Counted from the stretch's first letter, positions 1-8,565 are shown. The stretch: DNA of 64,000 bases from Novacetimonas cocois (GCF_003311635.1 NZ_QEXL01000011.1:19973-83972); one strand, 5' to 3'. The notes: generated by a model from the letters alone, not told the origin. Numbers and translations: made by a program.

Positions 1-839
1 TTGAAGCGGGAACCGTGCCATGGGTCTGCCCATGGAACCGCGCGAAATGCGGCATTGCCCTGCCGCGTAATGCCGCGACCGATCGGGCCTATTCCGGGAT
101 CAACATCCTGATGCTGTGGGGTTCGGTAGAGATGCACGGGTTTTCTACCCAGAAATGGCTGACGTTCCGCCAGGCGCATGCGCAGGGCGGCAATGTCAGG
201 AAAGGCGAGAAGGGAACGACAGTATTTTATGCTGACCGCTTCACGCCAAAATCGGAAGCGGGTTCCGACGAGCCACGTCAGATTCCGTTTCTAAAGCGGT
301 TTACGGTGTTCAATGTTGAGCAGTGCGAGAACCTGCCGGAGAGCATGGTTGCGCCGACCGCGCCGCTGCCGGAACGCGAAATCGTGCCGCACGCGGAAGC
401 GCTGATGCGCGAAACCGGGGCGGATATTCGCATCGGTGGTGACAAGGCATTTTATGCCCCGGATGCGGACTTCATCCGGGTTCCGCCTCAGCAGTCCTAT
501 TTCAACCAGATCGACTGGTACCGAACCGTCTTTCATGAGATCGGGCACTGGACCGGGGCTGAAAGTCGGCTGTCGCGCACCTTTGGCAGGCGGTTCGGGG
601 ACCATGCCTACGCAGCCGAGGAACTGGTCGCAGAGATGACATCTGCTTTCGTATGCGCGGAACTGCAGATCGAGCCGACGGTCCGCCATGCGAATTACAT
701 CGGGAACTGGCTGGAACTGCTGAAGGCTGACAAGCGCGCCATTTTCACCGCAGCGAGCGCAGCTTCAGCCGCGGCCCAATACATTTTCAGCCCATCGGCA
801 CATCAGCCGTCCGTCGAGGACGTGGCGTCTGCCGCCTGA
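1..839 (+). CDS. ardC: ArdC-like antirestriction / zincin metallopeptidase (5' truncated by window)
   Basis: The reading frame is open from the first bases (residues EAGTVPWVCPW precede any good start), so the true start lies left of the window. The visible part keeps the ArdC layout: the end of the N-terminal ssDNA-binding domain (PWNRA, then YSGINILMLW), followed by a zincin-like peptidase domain with a HEIGHW metal-binding motif near nucleotide 530 and a downstream AAEELVAEM helix that would supply the third ligand. ArdC proteins on conjugative plasmids protect incoming DNA from restriction. The position beside ssb and primase-like genes fits a leading-region or establishment role. The family assignment is strong; activity is not shown. 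Confidence 0.88.
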   Translation, partial: EAGTVPWVCPWNRAKCGIALPRNAATDRAYSGINILMLWGSVEMHGFSTQKWLTFRQAHAQGGNVRKGEKGTTVFYADRFTPKSEAGSDEPRQIPFLKRFTVFNVEQCENLPESMVAPTAPLPEREIVPHAEALMRETGADIRIGGDKAFYAPDADFIRVPPQQSYFNQIDWYRTVFHEIGHWTGAESRLSRTFGRRFGDHAYAAEELVAEMTSAFVCAELQIEPTVRHANYIGNWLELLKADKRAIFTAASAASAAAQYIFSPSAHQPSVEDVASAA

Positions 840-860
840 CATCCAACCCTGAAAACCCGT

Positions 861-876
861 GCGCCCGCGAGGGCGC
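861..876. other. GC-rich hairpin between ardC and the next small gene
   Basis: GCGCCC and GGGCGC arms enclose a GCGA tetraloop, 21 bases after the ardC stop and 20 bases before the next start. There is no T-tract, so it is either a weak terminator or an mRNA processing or stability element. Function is unknown. Confidence 0.4.
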
Positions 877-896
877 GCTGAGCGATGGAGTTCATC

Positions 897-1082
897 ATGC
901 CTGTCTTTTCCCTGATTGCCACTCCCGCCGTGCGCATCCGTTCCGACGGCTGCGCCATCCTTCAGGCGCTGCCTATGGAACACCTTGGTGCACGGGGGAT
1001 GACAGAAGCCCGGACGCTCGCGGAAATCTCGGCTGCCGTAACGCTTTACGGTGAGAGGACCGCCAGCGCGCATCCCGGGTGA
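897..1082 (+). CDS. Small hypothetical protein (61 aa)
   Basis: I do not recognise this protein. The ATG at 897 is preferred over the in-frame ATG at 885 because the segment GGAGTTCATC directly before it looks like a Shine-Dalgarno leader and recurs almost unchanged before the start of the 170-residue gene at 2278. The product is short, without a signal peptide or membrane segment. It follows ardC by 57 bases on the same strand and may be co-transcribed with it. Confidence 0.5.
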   Translation: MPVFSLIATPAVRIRSDGCAILQALPMEHLGARGMTEARTLAEISAAVTLYGERTASAHPG

Positions 1083-1113
1083 TCATGGCAGAACAATTAT
1101 ACTCACGTTCGGA

Positions 1114-1536
1114 TTATGCATCTTCCAGCCAGACGTCCTGCACCCAGGTTGCCAGATTTGGCCATGTTTCATCAGATGAACCATTCTGGTCCCAGAAGCG
1201 CACAATGCCATTAGGCGTCAGGCAATAATAATCCCCGTTATCTTCACAAATGGGGAGCCAGGCTTTTGGTACGCCCAAAGCATGAGCCTCATCGCATGTC
1301 GTTTTGAGTTCGCCGTATACATCTTTCTTCCCGCTCTCCAGGGTGAGCAGTGACAATGTTCCGACAAAAGCATTACTGACGGTTTTCAAAATTTTTTTGT
1401 AATCATTGCTAAATAAGAAACCGGTCATTTTTTCATATTTTTCAATAAGTTCGTCGTCCGGCAATGTTCTTTTTCGCCCTGAAGGCGGGTCAATTTGATT
1501 TATTTTGTTTATAACTGAGTCTATTGAAGCATTCAT
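1114..1536 (-). CDS. SMI1/KNR4 (SUKH) family immunity-like protein
   Basis: This 140-residue protein has the SUKH layout: an N-terminal helix, the LPDDELIEKYEKMTGF segment, a central strand-rich part, and the typical C-terminal half with ICEDNGDYYCLTPNG, then FWDQNG and the closing WPNLATWVQDVWL helix. SUKH proteins are usually immunity proteins for polymorphic or contact-dependent toxins. No matching toxin gene lies next to it, so it appears to be an orphan immunity gene. The gene is clearly more AT-rich than its neighbours, which suggests recent acquisition. The ATG at 1536 is the first in-frame start; upstream is AT-rich and may hold the promoter. Confidence 0.8.
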   Translation of the reverse strand: MNASIDSVINKINQIDPPSGRKRTLPDDELIEKYEKMTGFLFSNDYKKILKTVSNAFVGTLSLLTLESGKKDVYGELKTTCDEAHALGVPKAWLPICEDNGDYYCLTPNGIVRFWDQNGSSDETWPNLATWVQDVWLEDA

Positions 1537-1626
1537 GTTCGATTAAATCCGAGTTTATATCCAGGATATTTAGCTATTTTTTAACTGAGAATTTCCAAAT
1601 CCACCAGTGTCGCGCCGTAATATCCT

Positions 1627-1769
1627 TGATGTCCATTTGACGTGCGGGTCGCAGCAAAGAACACGTCGTGCGTGACAAAGCGGAATTGGCCCGTCTGCAG
1701 GCAAAGCATGGGGGAACAGTGACGGCAGCGGATGCATCCGTGGCCACCGTGCAACTCGGGCTGCTCTAG
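1627..1769 (+). pseudogene. Possible 3' remnant of an unknown gene
   Basis: One frame on the plus strand reads like the C-terminal tail of a protein (RDKAELARLQAKHGG, then TVTAADASVATVQLGLL and a TAG at 1767). An in-frame stop lies just upstream and there is no plausible start with a ribosome binding site. Its end overlaps the stop of the convergent 170-residue gene. The call rests only on protein-like composition; it could be chance. Confidence 0.25.
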
Positions 1770-2278
1770 CCCTGGGCCATGTGCCAGAAGCCATGCCCGT
1801 CGAGGCACCTGCCCAGGAACGCCAGTGCGGCACGCGGATATTTCCGGATTTCCAGAACGCTGCCGGTGGGTACCTCCATGTGGTAGGCGCCGATCCGGGC
1901 AGCGCAATGCGGCTGGCCGCGCAGGAATTTTATGCCCCTGCCGGTGCGAACTGCCTGCCGTGGACCAAAAACGCCCACAACGTGACGGCCACCGAGGTAA
2001 ATATCGGCGTTGAACTGGCGCCACAGCGGTGCCCGGACATCCTGCTCGTCGACTTCGACCTGCACGGTGCAGCAGTCATTCCATGCATCTGGCGTGCCAT
2101 CCACGCCATACAGGGTCTGGCAGAGCTGGCGGATCGCCGGCTCATGTTCGGGCAGGAAGGACCAGCCGATTTCCTTGCCGAGAAATCGTCCCCTGTAACG
2201 CCGGGCCTGGATTGCCAGTTCGGGATGAAAGTCGGCCTTCAGGGTGATGCGTCCTTCCGACGCAGTAATCACCGCCAT
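1766..2278 (-). CDS. Conserved-looking hypothetical protein (170 aa)
   Basis: I do not recognise a family. The protein starts MAVITASEGRITLKADFH and contains a basic stretch (RRYRGRFLGKEIGWSF) followed by a HEPAIRQLCQTLYG helix. It has no signal peptide or membrane segment. The ATG at 2278 is chosen over the longer frame because GGGAGTTCATC immediately precedes it, the same leader seen before the small gene at 897. An AT-rich stretch at 2300-2395, with TACAAGAATAAATG-like sequence, separates it from the ssb side and could hold divergent promoters. It is cytoplasmic and of unknown role, probably a plasmid backbone gene. Confidence 0.6.
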   Translation of the reverse strand: MAVITASEGRITLKADFHPELAIQARRYRGRFLGKEIGWSFLPEHEPAIRQLCQTLYGVDGTPDAWNDCCTVQVEVDEQDVRAPLWRQFNADIYLGGRHVVGVFGPRQAVRTGRGIKFLRGQPHCAARIGAYHMEVPTGSVLEIRKYPRAALAFLGRCLDGHGFWHMAQG

Positions 2279-2403
2279 GATGAACTCCCAATGTAGAGAC
2301 AGGGAAATTCTAGGACGACTATCATAATTGTACAAGAATAAATGACACGATTATGAGCGAAATAGAAAAATAAAACAGAAATCAAAATCCAAAAGCATGA
2401 CCT

Positions 2404-2602
2404 CGGCCCCCTGCCGGGTCTCTGACCTGGTCTTTGCGGTCTGAAGCGGTCGTCGTCGGGCGCAACCCCCAGGCCTGCGGTCGGGACGGCACCATGAAGC
2501 CGCATGCGCGGCTTCCGCACCACTGCCGCCCCGAGAGGTTGCGCCCGCCGCCTGTGGCCCGCTTCCGCGCGACCGCACCAGGTCAGAGATCCGGCAGGGG
2601 CC
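2404..2602. repeat. Long imperfect inverted repeat upstream of ssb (possible structured RNA)
   Basis: About 200 bases fold end to end. The outer arms (2404-2430 and 2576-2602) match over roughly 26 of 27 positions when one is reverse-complemented, sharing CCCTGCCGG and CTCTGACCTGGT. Inner segments pair as well: GAAGCGG near 2443 with its partner near 2560, and GGGCGCAACC near 2458 with its partner near 2540. The tip is a clean hairpin (GAAGCCGC/GCGGCTTC, 2496-2515). The structure ends about 35 bases before the ssb start. It could be a non-coding RNA, a leader controlling ssb, or a single-strand origin or transfer-related DNA fold. The sequence alone does not decide between these. Confidence 0.7.
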
Positions 2603-2636
2603 GGAGACGACCAGGAAGGAAAAAAGGAACAAGACC

Positions 2637-3107
2637 ATGAGCCAGTCAGTCAATCGCGCCATCATCATCGGTCACCTGGGCCGGGATCCGGATCTTGCCG
2701 CACGCAGGGAAGGGGAGGGCAAAATCGCATCCTTCGGCGTGGCGACAAGTGAAACCTGGACCGATCGCGCTAGCGGTGAGCGCCGGGAGAAAACCCAGTG
2801 GCACCGCGTCGTCTCTTTCAACGATCACCTTTCAGCCGTGATCGAACGTCGGTGCCAGAAGGGAACGCTGGTCTATGTCGAAGGCCATCTCGAGACACGC
2901 AAATGGACCGACCAGCAGGGACAGGACCGTTATGTGACCGAGATCATCATTGATCGGTTTGATGGAAACCTGAAGGTGCTGGCCAATGGTCGAAGCACTG
3001 GCGATGGACGTTTTGATGAAGAGCGTCCCTCGCGGAGCGCTGCACAGCGCCCCGTTCCTGCCGCAACTTCCAACGCGCAGGAATTGGATGACGAAATCCC
3101 GTTTTAG
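2637..3107 (+). CDS. ssb: Single-stranded DNA-binding protein
   Basis: The 156-residue protein has the SSB OB-fold from the start (SVNRAIIIGHLGRDPDL), the TQWHRVVSF and GTLVYVEGHLETRKW strands, a linker of about 35 residues, and the acidic tail ending DDEIPF that recruits partner proteins. It coats single-stranded plasmid DNA during replication or after transfer. The ATG at 2637 follows an AAGGAAAAAAGGAAC purine-rich ribosome binding region. The neighbouring antirestriction, Toprim and helicase genes make this look like a leading or DNA-processing region. A hairpin terminator follows at 3120. Confidence 0.95.
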   Translation: MSQSVNRAIIIGHLGRDPDLAARREGEGKIASFGVATSETWTDRASGERREKTQWHRVVSFNDHLSAVIERRCQKGTLVYVEGHLETRKWTDQQGQDRYVTEIIIDRFDGNLKVLANGRSTGDGRFDEERPSRSAAQRPVPAATSNAQELDDEIPF

Positions 3108-3119
3108 GCCGCGCGGTGT

Positions 3120-3148
3120 TCCGGGTCGTCAACGACCCGGAGCATTTT
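3120..3148 (+). terminator. Rho-independent-like terminator after ssb
   Basis: TCCGGGTCGT and ACGACCCGGA form a perfect 10-bp stem around a CA loop at 3120-3141, followed by GCATTTT. It lies 12 bases after the ssb stop codon. Confidence 0.75.
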
Positions 3149-3687
3149 GCCCGTTCAGGGAGAAGAAAGTGCGGTTTCTGCCGCGCCAGTTCCCGTCATG
3201 AATACTGGTGAGGACTGACAGGCCTGATGGCGCGGGCTGTCGGGAAAGCCTGTCGGCCGATATTGGAACGCCGGTCGTCCGTCCACATCGGGGATGAACT
3301 GTGTCTCCCCTGTTTCTCTATCGACCTTTATACGGGCTCGTGAACCTTATTTTTTCGTCAGTCGCATGATGTGGGCGCAGGCAGGATCCTACACAGGGAG
3401 TATCTGGCGTCGTGAATGCCCGCTCGTCCATAGTCCCGGTAATGCGTGCGCAGTGGCGCGGGCACGTGCCGTTTGCTGCCGCGCGTAAACTGCGGCCATT
3501 CGTGCGTCCTGTATTCTTTTGCAGTTCACGCAGAATAAAAAACCTCAACGCGGATCATCAGGACGCAATATCTCGACGAACCATACAGAGGTCGTCGTGT
3601 GTTTCCGCGCGATCATCTCAAATACTCACCGTAAATACCGGAGCGGTCTGAAACACAATCCATGCTGTTCGTGAAGGAGTGTCTTTC
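3149..3687. other. Gene-free spacer between ssb and the Toprim gene
   Basis: I find no convincing coding sequence here; the short open frames lack ribosome binding sites and family resemblance. The right end, from about 3600, should contain the promoter for the Toprim gene. No repeats or further hairpins stand out. Confidence 0.5.
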
Positions 3688-4887
3688 ATGGCTTACACGT
3701 CTTCCCCAGAAGCACAGCAAAGAGAACTTGATGAGCTTCGCAATGCTGTAAACTGCGCCGTTGTTCTGGAGAAAGCCGGGTTCCGGCTGGATCGGCAGGC
3801 CACCGCGCAGCGTTCCGCCCGTAACCTGAAATTTCGCCGTGACAGTGAGGCCATTATTGTCAATCACGATGGCAAGGGCTGGTGGGACCCCAAGGGCGAC
3901 GGCAAGGGCGATGTCTTCAAGCTTGTCCAGTATCTCGATCCCTCGAAGAACCTCGGTCATGTCAGGCAGGAACTTCGCGCCCTGATCGGCAGGAGCCCGA
4001 CGCTCGAAGTTGTCGAGCGTACGAAGGGAGCCGCTGACAGACCGCGGCGCGATCCCGCTAAACTGTGGAACCGTCGCACCGCACCCGGGCAGGGGACGGC
4101 TGCATGGCGCTATCTGACGGAGATCCGTGGGTTGCCCGACCATATTATCGCGATTGCCGGACAGCAGGGGGCGCTGAAGGAAGGCCCGCACGGAACCGCC
4201 TGGTTCGGCCACCGGGATGCGGACGGGCAGTTCACCGGGATGGAAATGCGGGGGCCGGATTACAAGGGGTTTTCGACGGGCGGGGTTGGCAAGCGTCTCT
4301 TCGGTTTCCGGGCCGACGGGGGAGAAGAACCGGTGACGCGCCTTGTCGTCACCGAGGCGGCCATTGATGCACTGTCCTTTGCTGCACTCGATCGCTTTCC
4401 GAAGGGAACGCTCTACACCTCGACAGGGGGCGGCATGAGCCCAGAGAGCGAAGCGAACCTGAAACGGGTCATGATGCAGGTCGCCGCCCAGCCTGAAGCG
4501 CGACTGGTTGTTGCCGTTGATAACGACCTGCAGGGGGATCGTTATGCCGGGAAATTCGCTGCGATGGCACAAGACGTCGGTCTCTGGTCAGGACGGGTAT
4601 CTCCGAAGGGGCCCGGAGAGGACTGGAACGCGGTCCTGAGGACCCGCAGGGAAGGAATGCAGGCAGGTTCTGTTCCCGTTGCGCCCTTGTGCCGCCTGTC
4701 CGAAGTCCTGGGTTCGGGGTCGAAAGCGCAGCCGGAGACGGTATCTCCGTCATGGCTGGGTCAGGCCGAGGCGCACGGCACGCAGCGGCCGCCGCGGGTT
4801 TCGGCTCCGTTATTGCCTGCGCCGTCTGAACGTGTGGGGAAGCCCGCTGGGCCACGGTCAGGTTCATCACCGGGGCTGTCCTTGTGA
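3688..4887 (+). CDS. DUF3991/Toprim domain primase-like protein
   Basis: The product is about 399 residues. The ATG at 3688 is preferred over the GTG at 3679 because AAGGAG at 3674-3679 lies 8 bases upstream of it. The N-terminal half (WWDPKGDGKGDVFKLVQYL) resembles the DUF3991 or zinc-less primase-like region. The middle carries a Toprim domain: the acidic VVTEAAIDALSFAAL motif, then VVAVDNDLQGDRYAGKFA with the DxD-like pair. The C-terminal 60 residues are low-complexity. Proteins of this type are common on conjugative plasmids of alphaproteobacteria and are thought to act in priming or processing of transferred DNA. Catalysis is inferred from the domain only. Confidence 0.85.
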   Translation: MAYTSSPEAQQRELDELRNAVNCAVVLEKAGFRLDRQATAQRSARNLKFRRDSEAIIVNHDGKGWWDPKGDGKGDVFKLVQYLDPSKNLGHVRQELRALIGRSPTLEVVERTKGAADRPRRDPAKLWNRRTAPGQGTAAWRYLTEIRGLPDHIIAIAGQQGALKEGPHGTAWFGHRDADGQFTGMEMRGPDYKGFSTGGVGKRLFGFRADGGEEPVTRLVVTEAAIDALSFAALDRFPKGTLYTSTGGGMSPESEANLKRVMMQVAAQPEARLVVAVDNDLQGDRYAGKFAAMAQDVGLWSGRVSPKGPGEDWNAVLRTRREGMQAGSVPVAPLCRLSEVLGSGSKAQPETVSPSWLGQAEAHGTQRPPRVSAPLLPAPSERVGKPAGPRSGSSPGLSL

Positions 4888-5016
4888 ACCAGCGTGAGTC
4901 CTTTGGGCTCACCGGACAGACGGCATCACGGGATGATCGTCATTTACGGCTAGCGTGCCACAGAGGCGGGCGCCGAACGGTCCTGCGCGCAGGATCATCT
5001 CACATAGGAGAGGGTC

Positions 5017-5352
5017 ATGGGATCTGTTTCAGACTATGCGGATCTGGGGATTACGCGTCTGGCGATGAAGGCAGACCTTGCACGAACGTTTGCCCGCTCG
5101 CGCCCGGCTCGAGGCATCTGGAACCGCCACCTGCGCCAGCGTTTGGCGCAGGCAGAAGATGATCCCCCGATACCGCAAAGTGCAGTCCGCCTCTACGAGC
5201 GGCCGGGCTGTCCTGTCGGCCTGGTTATCGATGGACGCTGGGAAGGTCAGCTTGGGAACTGGGATCTTTCCTATCCGGCGACGATCCTGCTCTCGACCGG
5301 TAAGATCACTACCACCCCGGGTTGCGTGGCGGAAGGGCTGGAAGAGCTATGA
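5017..5352 (+). CDS. Hypothetical protein coupled to the UvrD-like helicase
   Basis: I do not recognise this 111-residue protein. It is basic in its first half (FARSRPARGIWNRHLRQRL) and ends with a strand-rich part (GLVIDGRWEGQLGNW). The ATG at 5017 follows AGGAGAGGGTC, a strong ribosome binding site. Its stop overlaps the helicase start (ATGA at 5349-5352), so the two are translationally coupled and may work together in DNA processing. No membrane segment or signal peptide. Confidence 0.6.
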   Translation: MGSVSDYADLGITRLAMKADLARTFARSRPARGIWNRHLRQRLAQAEDDPPIPQSAVRLYERPGCPVGLVIDGRWEGQLGNWDLSYPATILLSTGKITTTPGCVAEGLEEL

Positions 5353-7400
5353 CCGGTGATCTTCCCGTTCCGCGCGCGCTTGCGCCAGTCCTTGACAGTC
5401 TGACGCCAGAACAGCGGCGTGCGGCGATGGCACTGGGATATGTTCTGGTTCTGGCAGGGGCAGGCACCGGCAAGACCAAAACCCTGACAGCCGGGGTCGC
5501 AACCCGCGTCGAACTGCATGGCATGGTTCCTGGCCAGATCCTCTGTGTAACCTTTACCAACAAGGCCGCCCAGGAAATGCGCAAGCGCATCGGAGACGTT
5601 CTTGGGACGCACTCGGTACCCACATGGCTTGGAACGTTTCATGCCCTGGCGGCCCGACAGCTACGGGCCGAGCCTGAAGTGGCGCAATTGCGTAGCGGTT
5701 TTGACATTCGTGACGCCGAGGACAGTCTCGCCATTGTCCGCCGCCTGATCAGGACTGTCCCTAAGGAAAAGCTTCCCGTGCCGCAGGAAGGAGCGCCAGG
5801 AGATGCGAGACAGATCAAAAAAATGGCCGAGCGGATTGCGCGGCTGAAAGAGGATCTGATCACACCGGTGGCTGCTTTCGCGCATGTTGAAAGCCTGATC
5901 GGCAGGCGGCAGTCGGCGAATCTCCATGTGGATCACGAAAGCTGGCGCTTTGTCGTCGGGTTGTATGGTCGTTACCAGGCGATCCTGCGCGAGCAGAACG
6001 CGGCGGATTTTGGTGATCTGCTGATGTGGCCGACCCTCGCGATGCTGCATGATGCGGCATACCATCGCCGGTGGTCCGCCCGTTTTACGGCCGTGATGGC
6101 GGACGAGTTTCAGGATGTGAACCGCGCCCAGTACCTGTGGCTCACATTGCTCAGCAGGACGTCTGGTGAACTGTTCTGTGTGGGTGATGATTCCCAGAGC
6201 ATCTATTCCTGGCGGGGGGCGAAAGTCGGCTTCCTGCGGAACTTCCCGCGTGAGTTTCCTGCTGTGAAGACGTTCAAGCTCGAGGAGAACTTCCGTTCCA
6301 CCAGCAATATTCTTGATGCGTCGAATGCGGTGATTTCATTTGACCCGTCGCGGATCGAAAAGACACTGTTTACACGTCGGGGCGAGGGCCTCCCGATCGA
6401 GGTTCTGGGGTTCTCCTACGCCACCGAGGAAGCTGCGGCGATCGTCCGGGAGATTGGCCGTCGCGCAGCGACCGGCGTCGCCTGGCATGACATGGCTATC
6501 ATTTACCGCCAGAACCGGCTCTCCCGAACGCTGGAGGAAGCATTGCTCCACGCCCGTGTCCCCTACGAGATCATCGGGGATGTGGGTTTCTATCGGCGTA
6601 CCGCCGTCAAGGACGCTCTGGCCCTGCTGACGCTTTGTGCATGGCCCGATGAGCGCAGGTCGGACGAAGCCTTTCGGCGGATGGCCAACCGGCCCCCGCG
6701 GGGCCTTGGCGCCAGGGGCCTGGGGAAAATCGAGATAGAGGCTTCGGCGGGTGGTCTGTCGCTATGCGCGGCGGCCACACGGACCCGGCTGTCCCCGAGA
6801 TGTGCCGTGGCGCTGCAGGGATTCGTCCAGATTCTCAGACAGATCGGATGTCGGGAAGGGGAAAGCCTTGGGGGGCGCCTTACCGGCCTGCTCGAGGCAA
6901 CAGGGTATCTGGACATGCTGCGGGCTGATGATTCGGATGAAGCTGCAACCCAGCGCGAAAACCTCGCGGAACTGATCGAACTGGCCCAGGGTTTCCGGCG
7001 CGTGGAACACCTCCTGGAGCACGCGGCACTGGCAGGCGGAGCACCTGGAGAAAAAGGGCGTGATCGCGTTCAGCTCATGACCATGCACCGGTCGAAAGGA
7101 CTGGAATTCCGTCACGTCTTTCTTCCTGCGTGGGAAGAGGCGATTTTCCCCGGTGCGATGTCGCGCAATTCCGAAGAGGAGCGTCGCCTTGCCTATGTGG
7201 CGCTGACCCGGGCTATGGAGCAGGCCACGATCACGTTCTGTTATTATCGCCAGGGCGGATCTTCGTGTCCGAGCCGGTTCATTGACGAAATTCCACTTGA
7301 GAACCGGATCGGCGGCTGGAATCACGGCAGGAACGAACCACGTCAGTCTGACGGTCATTGGAGGCAGGTTGATCCGGAACTGAATGCGCTTGGCTTGTGA
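5349..7400 (+). CDS. UvrD/Rep-like superfamily 1 DNA helicase
   Basis: The 683-residue protein carries the SF1A helicase motifs in order: Walker A LAGAGTGKTKTL, VTFTNKAAQEM (Ia), ADEFQDVNRAQYLW (II), GDDSQSIYSWRGA (III), LEENFRSTSNIL (IV), MTMHRSKGLEFRHVF (V) and YVALTRAMEQA (VI). The ATG at 5349 is chosen because it overlaps the stop of the upstream gene and gives the usual N-terminus; a longer frame from 5322 adds unrelated residues. The length is close to chromosomal UvrD/Rep enzymes. It probably unwinds plasmid DNA 3' to 5' in replication or repair. A plasmid-borne copy beside ssb and a Toprim gene suggests a self-supplied DNA metabolism set. Confidence 0.92.
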   Translation: MTGDLPVPRALAPVLDSLTPEQRRAAMALGYVLVLAGAGTGKTKTLTAGVATRVELHGMVPGQILCVTFTNKAAQEMRKRIGDVLGTHSVPTWLGTFHALAARQLRAEPEVAQLRSGFDIRDAEDSLAIVRRLIRTVPKEKLPVPQEGAPGDARQIKKMAERIARLKEDLITPVAAFAHVESLIGRRQSANLHVDHESWRFVVGLYGRYQAILREQNAADFGDLLMWPTLAMLHDAAYHRRWSARFTAVMADEFQDVNRAQYLWLTLLSRTSGELFCVGDDSQSIYSWRGAKVGFLRNFPREFPAVKTFKLEENFRSTSNILDASNAVISFDPSRIEKTLFTRRGEGLPIEVLGFSYATEEAAAIVREIGRRAATGVAWHDMAIIYRQNRLSRTLEEALLHARVPYEIIGDVGFYRRTAVKDALALLTLCAWPDERRSDEAFRRMANRPPRGLGARGLGKIEIEASAGGLSLCAAATRTRLSPRCAVALQGFVQILRQIGCREGESLGGRLTGLLEATGYLDMLRADDSDEAATQRENLAELIELAQGFRRVEHLLEHAALAGGAPGEKGRDRVQLMTMHRSKGLEFRHVFLPAWEEAIFPGAMSRNSEEERRLAYVALTRAMEQATITFCYYRQGGSSCPSRFIDEIPLENRIGGWNHGRNEPRQSDGHWRQVDPELNALGL

Positions 7401-7531
7401 ATGCGGACAATGCATGCTCCGGTAGCGGCGACATGCGTTCGCACGGCCGGGGCATTGCACCAAACAGGCTGGTTCCGTCCGACGCTTCGGTCTTAAATTG
7501 CTTTTCTTTTTGGTCGAAGGACGTCTGCTTT

Positions 7532-7966
7532 ATGGCGAAAAAGCCAGTGCCGCCGATTGAGCCCGATGACTGGGATGACGACGAGGCGGGTTTCCTGCAA
7601 CCTCTGGAGCCACCGCCGCCCGTCCGGGACCCGACGGATCTCAGGCCGCATACGCGCCAGCTCACCGAACTTCTCCGGGCCAGATTTCCCGACAGATGGG
7701 TCGGTGTGGAAATCGGCACGCTTCCGCTGCGGTGTGAGGACGACCTGTTCTCCGATTTCATCGACCTTGGAGATGGCCTCGGGGTTCGCCTCGATTATGA
7801 TCCCGAGGAGCCGGAGCGGGTACTCTGGATCAGTGCCGGCAACCGTGACCATGGTGGTGAGCCACTCGACTTTCCCCGCGATGGCGAGGCCTGTCGCGGG
7901 CGCATGCTTTCAACCGGGGAAATCGCGGAACTGCTCGATTTTCTCGACAGGAAGGCCGCTTACTGA
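7532..7966 (+). CDS. Hypothetical acidic protein (144 aa)
   Basis: No family recognised. The first 35 residues are acidic and proline-rich (EPDDWDDDEAGFLQPLEPPPP); the rest looks folded, with WVGVEIGTLPL, GLGVRLDYDPEEPERVLWIS and a C-terminal helix AELLDFLDRKAAY. The ATG at 7532 is preferred to a far upstream start at 7397 because GAAGGA lies 10 bases before it and the upstream residues look non-coding. The gene is on the same strand as the helicase, 131 bases downstream, and its end overlaps the convergent NERD gene by 7 bases. Confidence 0.6.
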   Translation: MAKKPVPPIEPDDWDDDEAGFLQPLEPPPPVRDPTDLRPHTRQLTELLRARFPDRWVGVEIGTLPLRCEDDLFSDFIDLGDGLGVRLDYDPEEPERVLWISAGNRDHGGEPLDFPRDGEACRGRMLSTGEIAELLDFLDRKAAY

Positions 7967-8565
7967 TGCCTGCTGGCATGGCAGGCAAGCCCGATGCGCC
8001 GCCATGCGTCAATCAGTGTGCCCCGCGGCACGTTGCGTTCAAGATCGTGCAGCAGGGTTTCCAACCCGGAAAGGGAAAGGGTGCAGGCGACAAGCGCAGG
8101 TGACAGGACCGCAGTTCCCGTCATCACGACGTGGCTGAAGACCTGGATGGTCGGGTCCACGAGGCGGGCCAGCGCGTAGACGGCCCGGCAATGGGCGGCA
8201 TTCTGCATCACCGGGCTGTAAATCAGCCGGGGCGGGGCGTCGGGTGCCTCGCCCGCGAAACGCTGCCGCCACCGTTCATCTTCCGGGTGTCCGGTCAGTT
8301 CGCCGCCATACCGCTTTGTCTCCACGACATGGATGCCCCTCGGGTTGAGGAACAGGTGGTCAATCTGGGTGGTCCTGCCGTCACCTGCCGGCAGTATGGC
8401 GTTGTGCAGCACGGGCAGGCCGCTCCGGTCGAGCACGTGGGCTACGGCGCTCTCTCCTTTCTCGCCCTGGATGGCGGCGCGAAAGGACCGCCATACCTGC
8501 ATCTCATGGGCTGTCAGCCGACATTTGCCGGGAAGCTTCACGCGATGACGTCGAAGTCTTACCAC
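7960..8565 (-). CDS. NERD (nuclease-related) domain protein
   Basis: The 201-residue protein has the NERD pattern: GEKGESAVAHVLDRSG, then TTQIDHLFLNPRGIHVVETKRYGGEL, where the D and the ExK resemble the PD-(D/E)xK nuclease core, then the SPVMQNAAHCRAVYAL helix. It starts with GTG at 8565 behind a GGGGGAG ribosome binding site 5 bases upstream. NERD proteins often travel on plasmids and are linked to DNA processing, but biochemical roles are mostly unproven. The gene is convergent with the hypothetical gene at 7532. There is no membrane segment, so it probably acts in the cytoplasm. Confidence 0.82.
   Translation of the reverse strand: MVRLRRHRVKLPGKCRLTAHEMQVWRSFRAAIQGEKGESAVAHVLDRSGLPVLHNAILPAGDGRTTQIDHLFLNPRGIHVVETKRYGGELTGHPEDERWRQRFAGEAPDAPPRLIYSPVMQNAAHCRAVYALARLVDPTIQVFSHVVMTGTAVLSPALVACTLSLSGLETLLHDLERNVPRGTLIDAWRRIGLACHASRHQ

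Noticed and set aside
2404..2602. Insertion-sequence terminal repeats
   Set aside because: The whole interval pairs with itself and leaves no room for a transposase or cargo, so it is a hairpin rather than an IS.
3294..3488. Open frame in the gap after ssb
   Set aside because: No ribosome binding site, no family resemblance and no coding-like bias; treated as non-coding.
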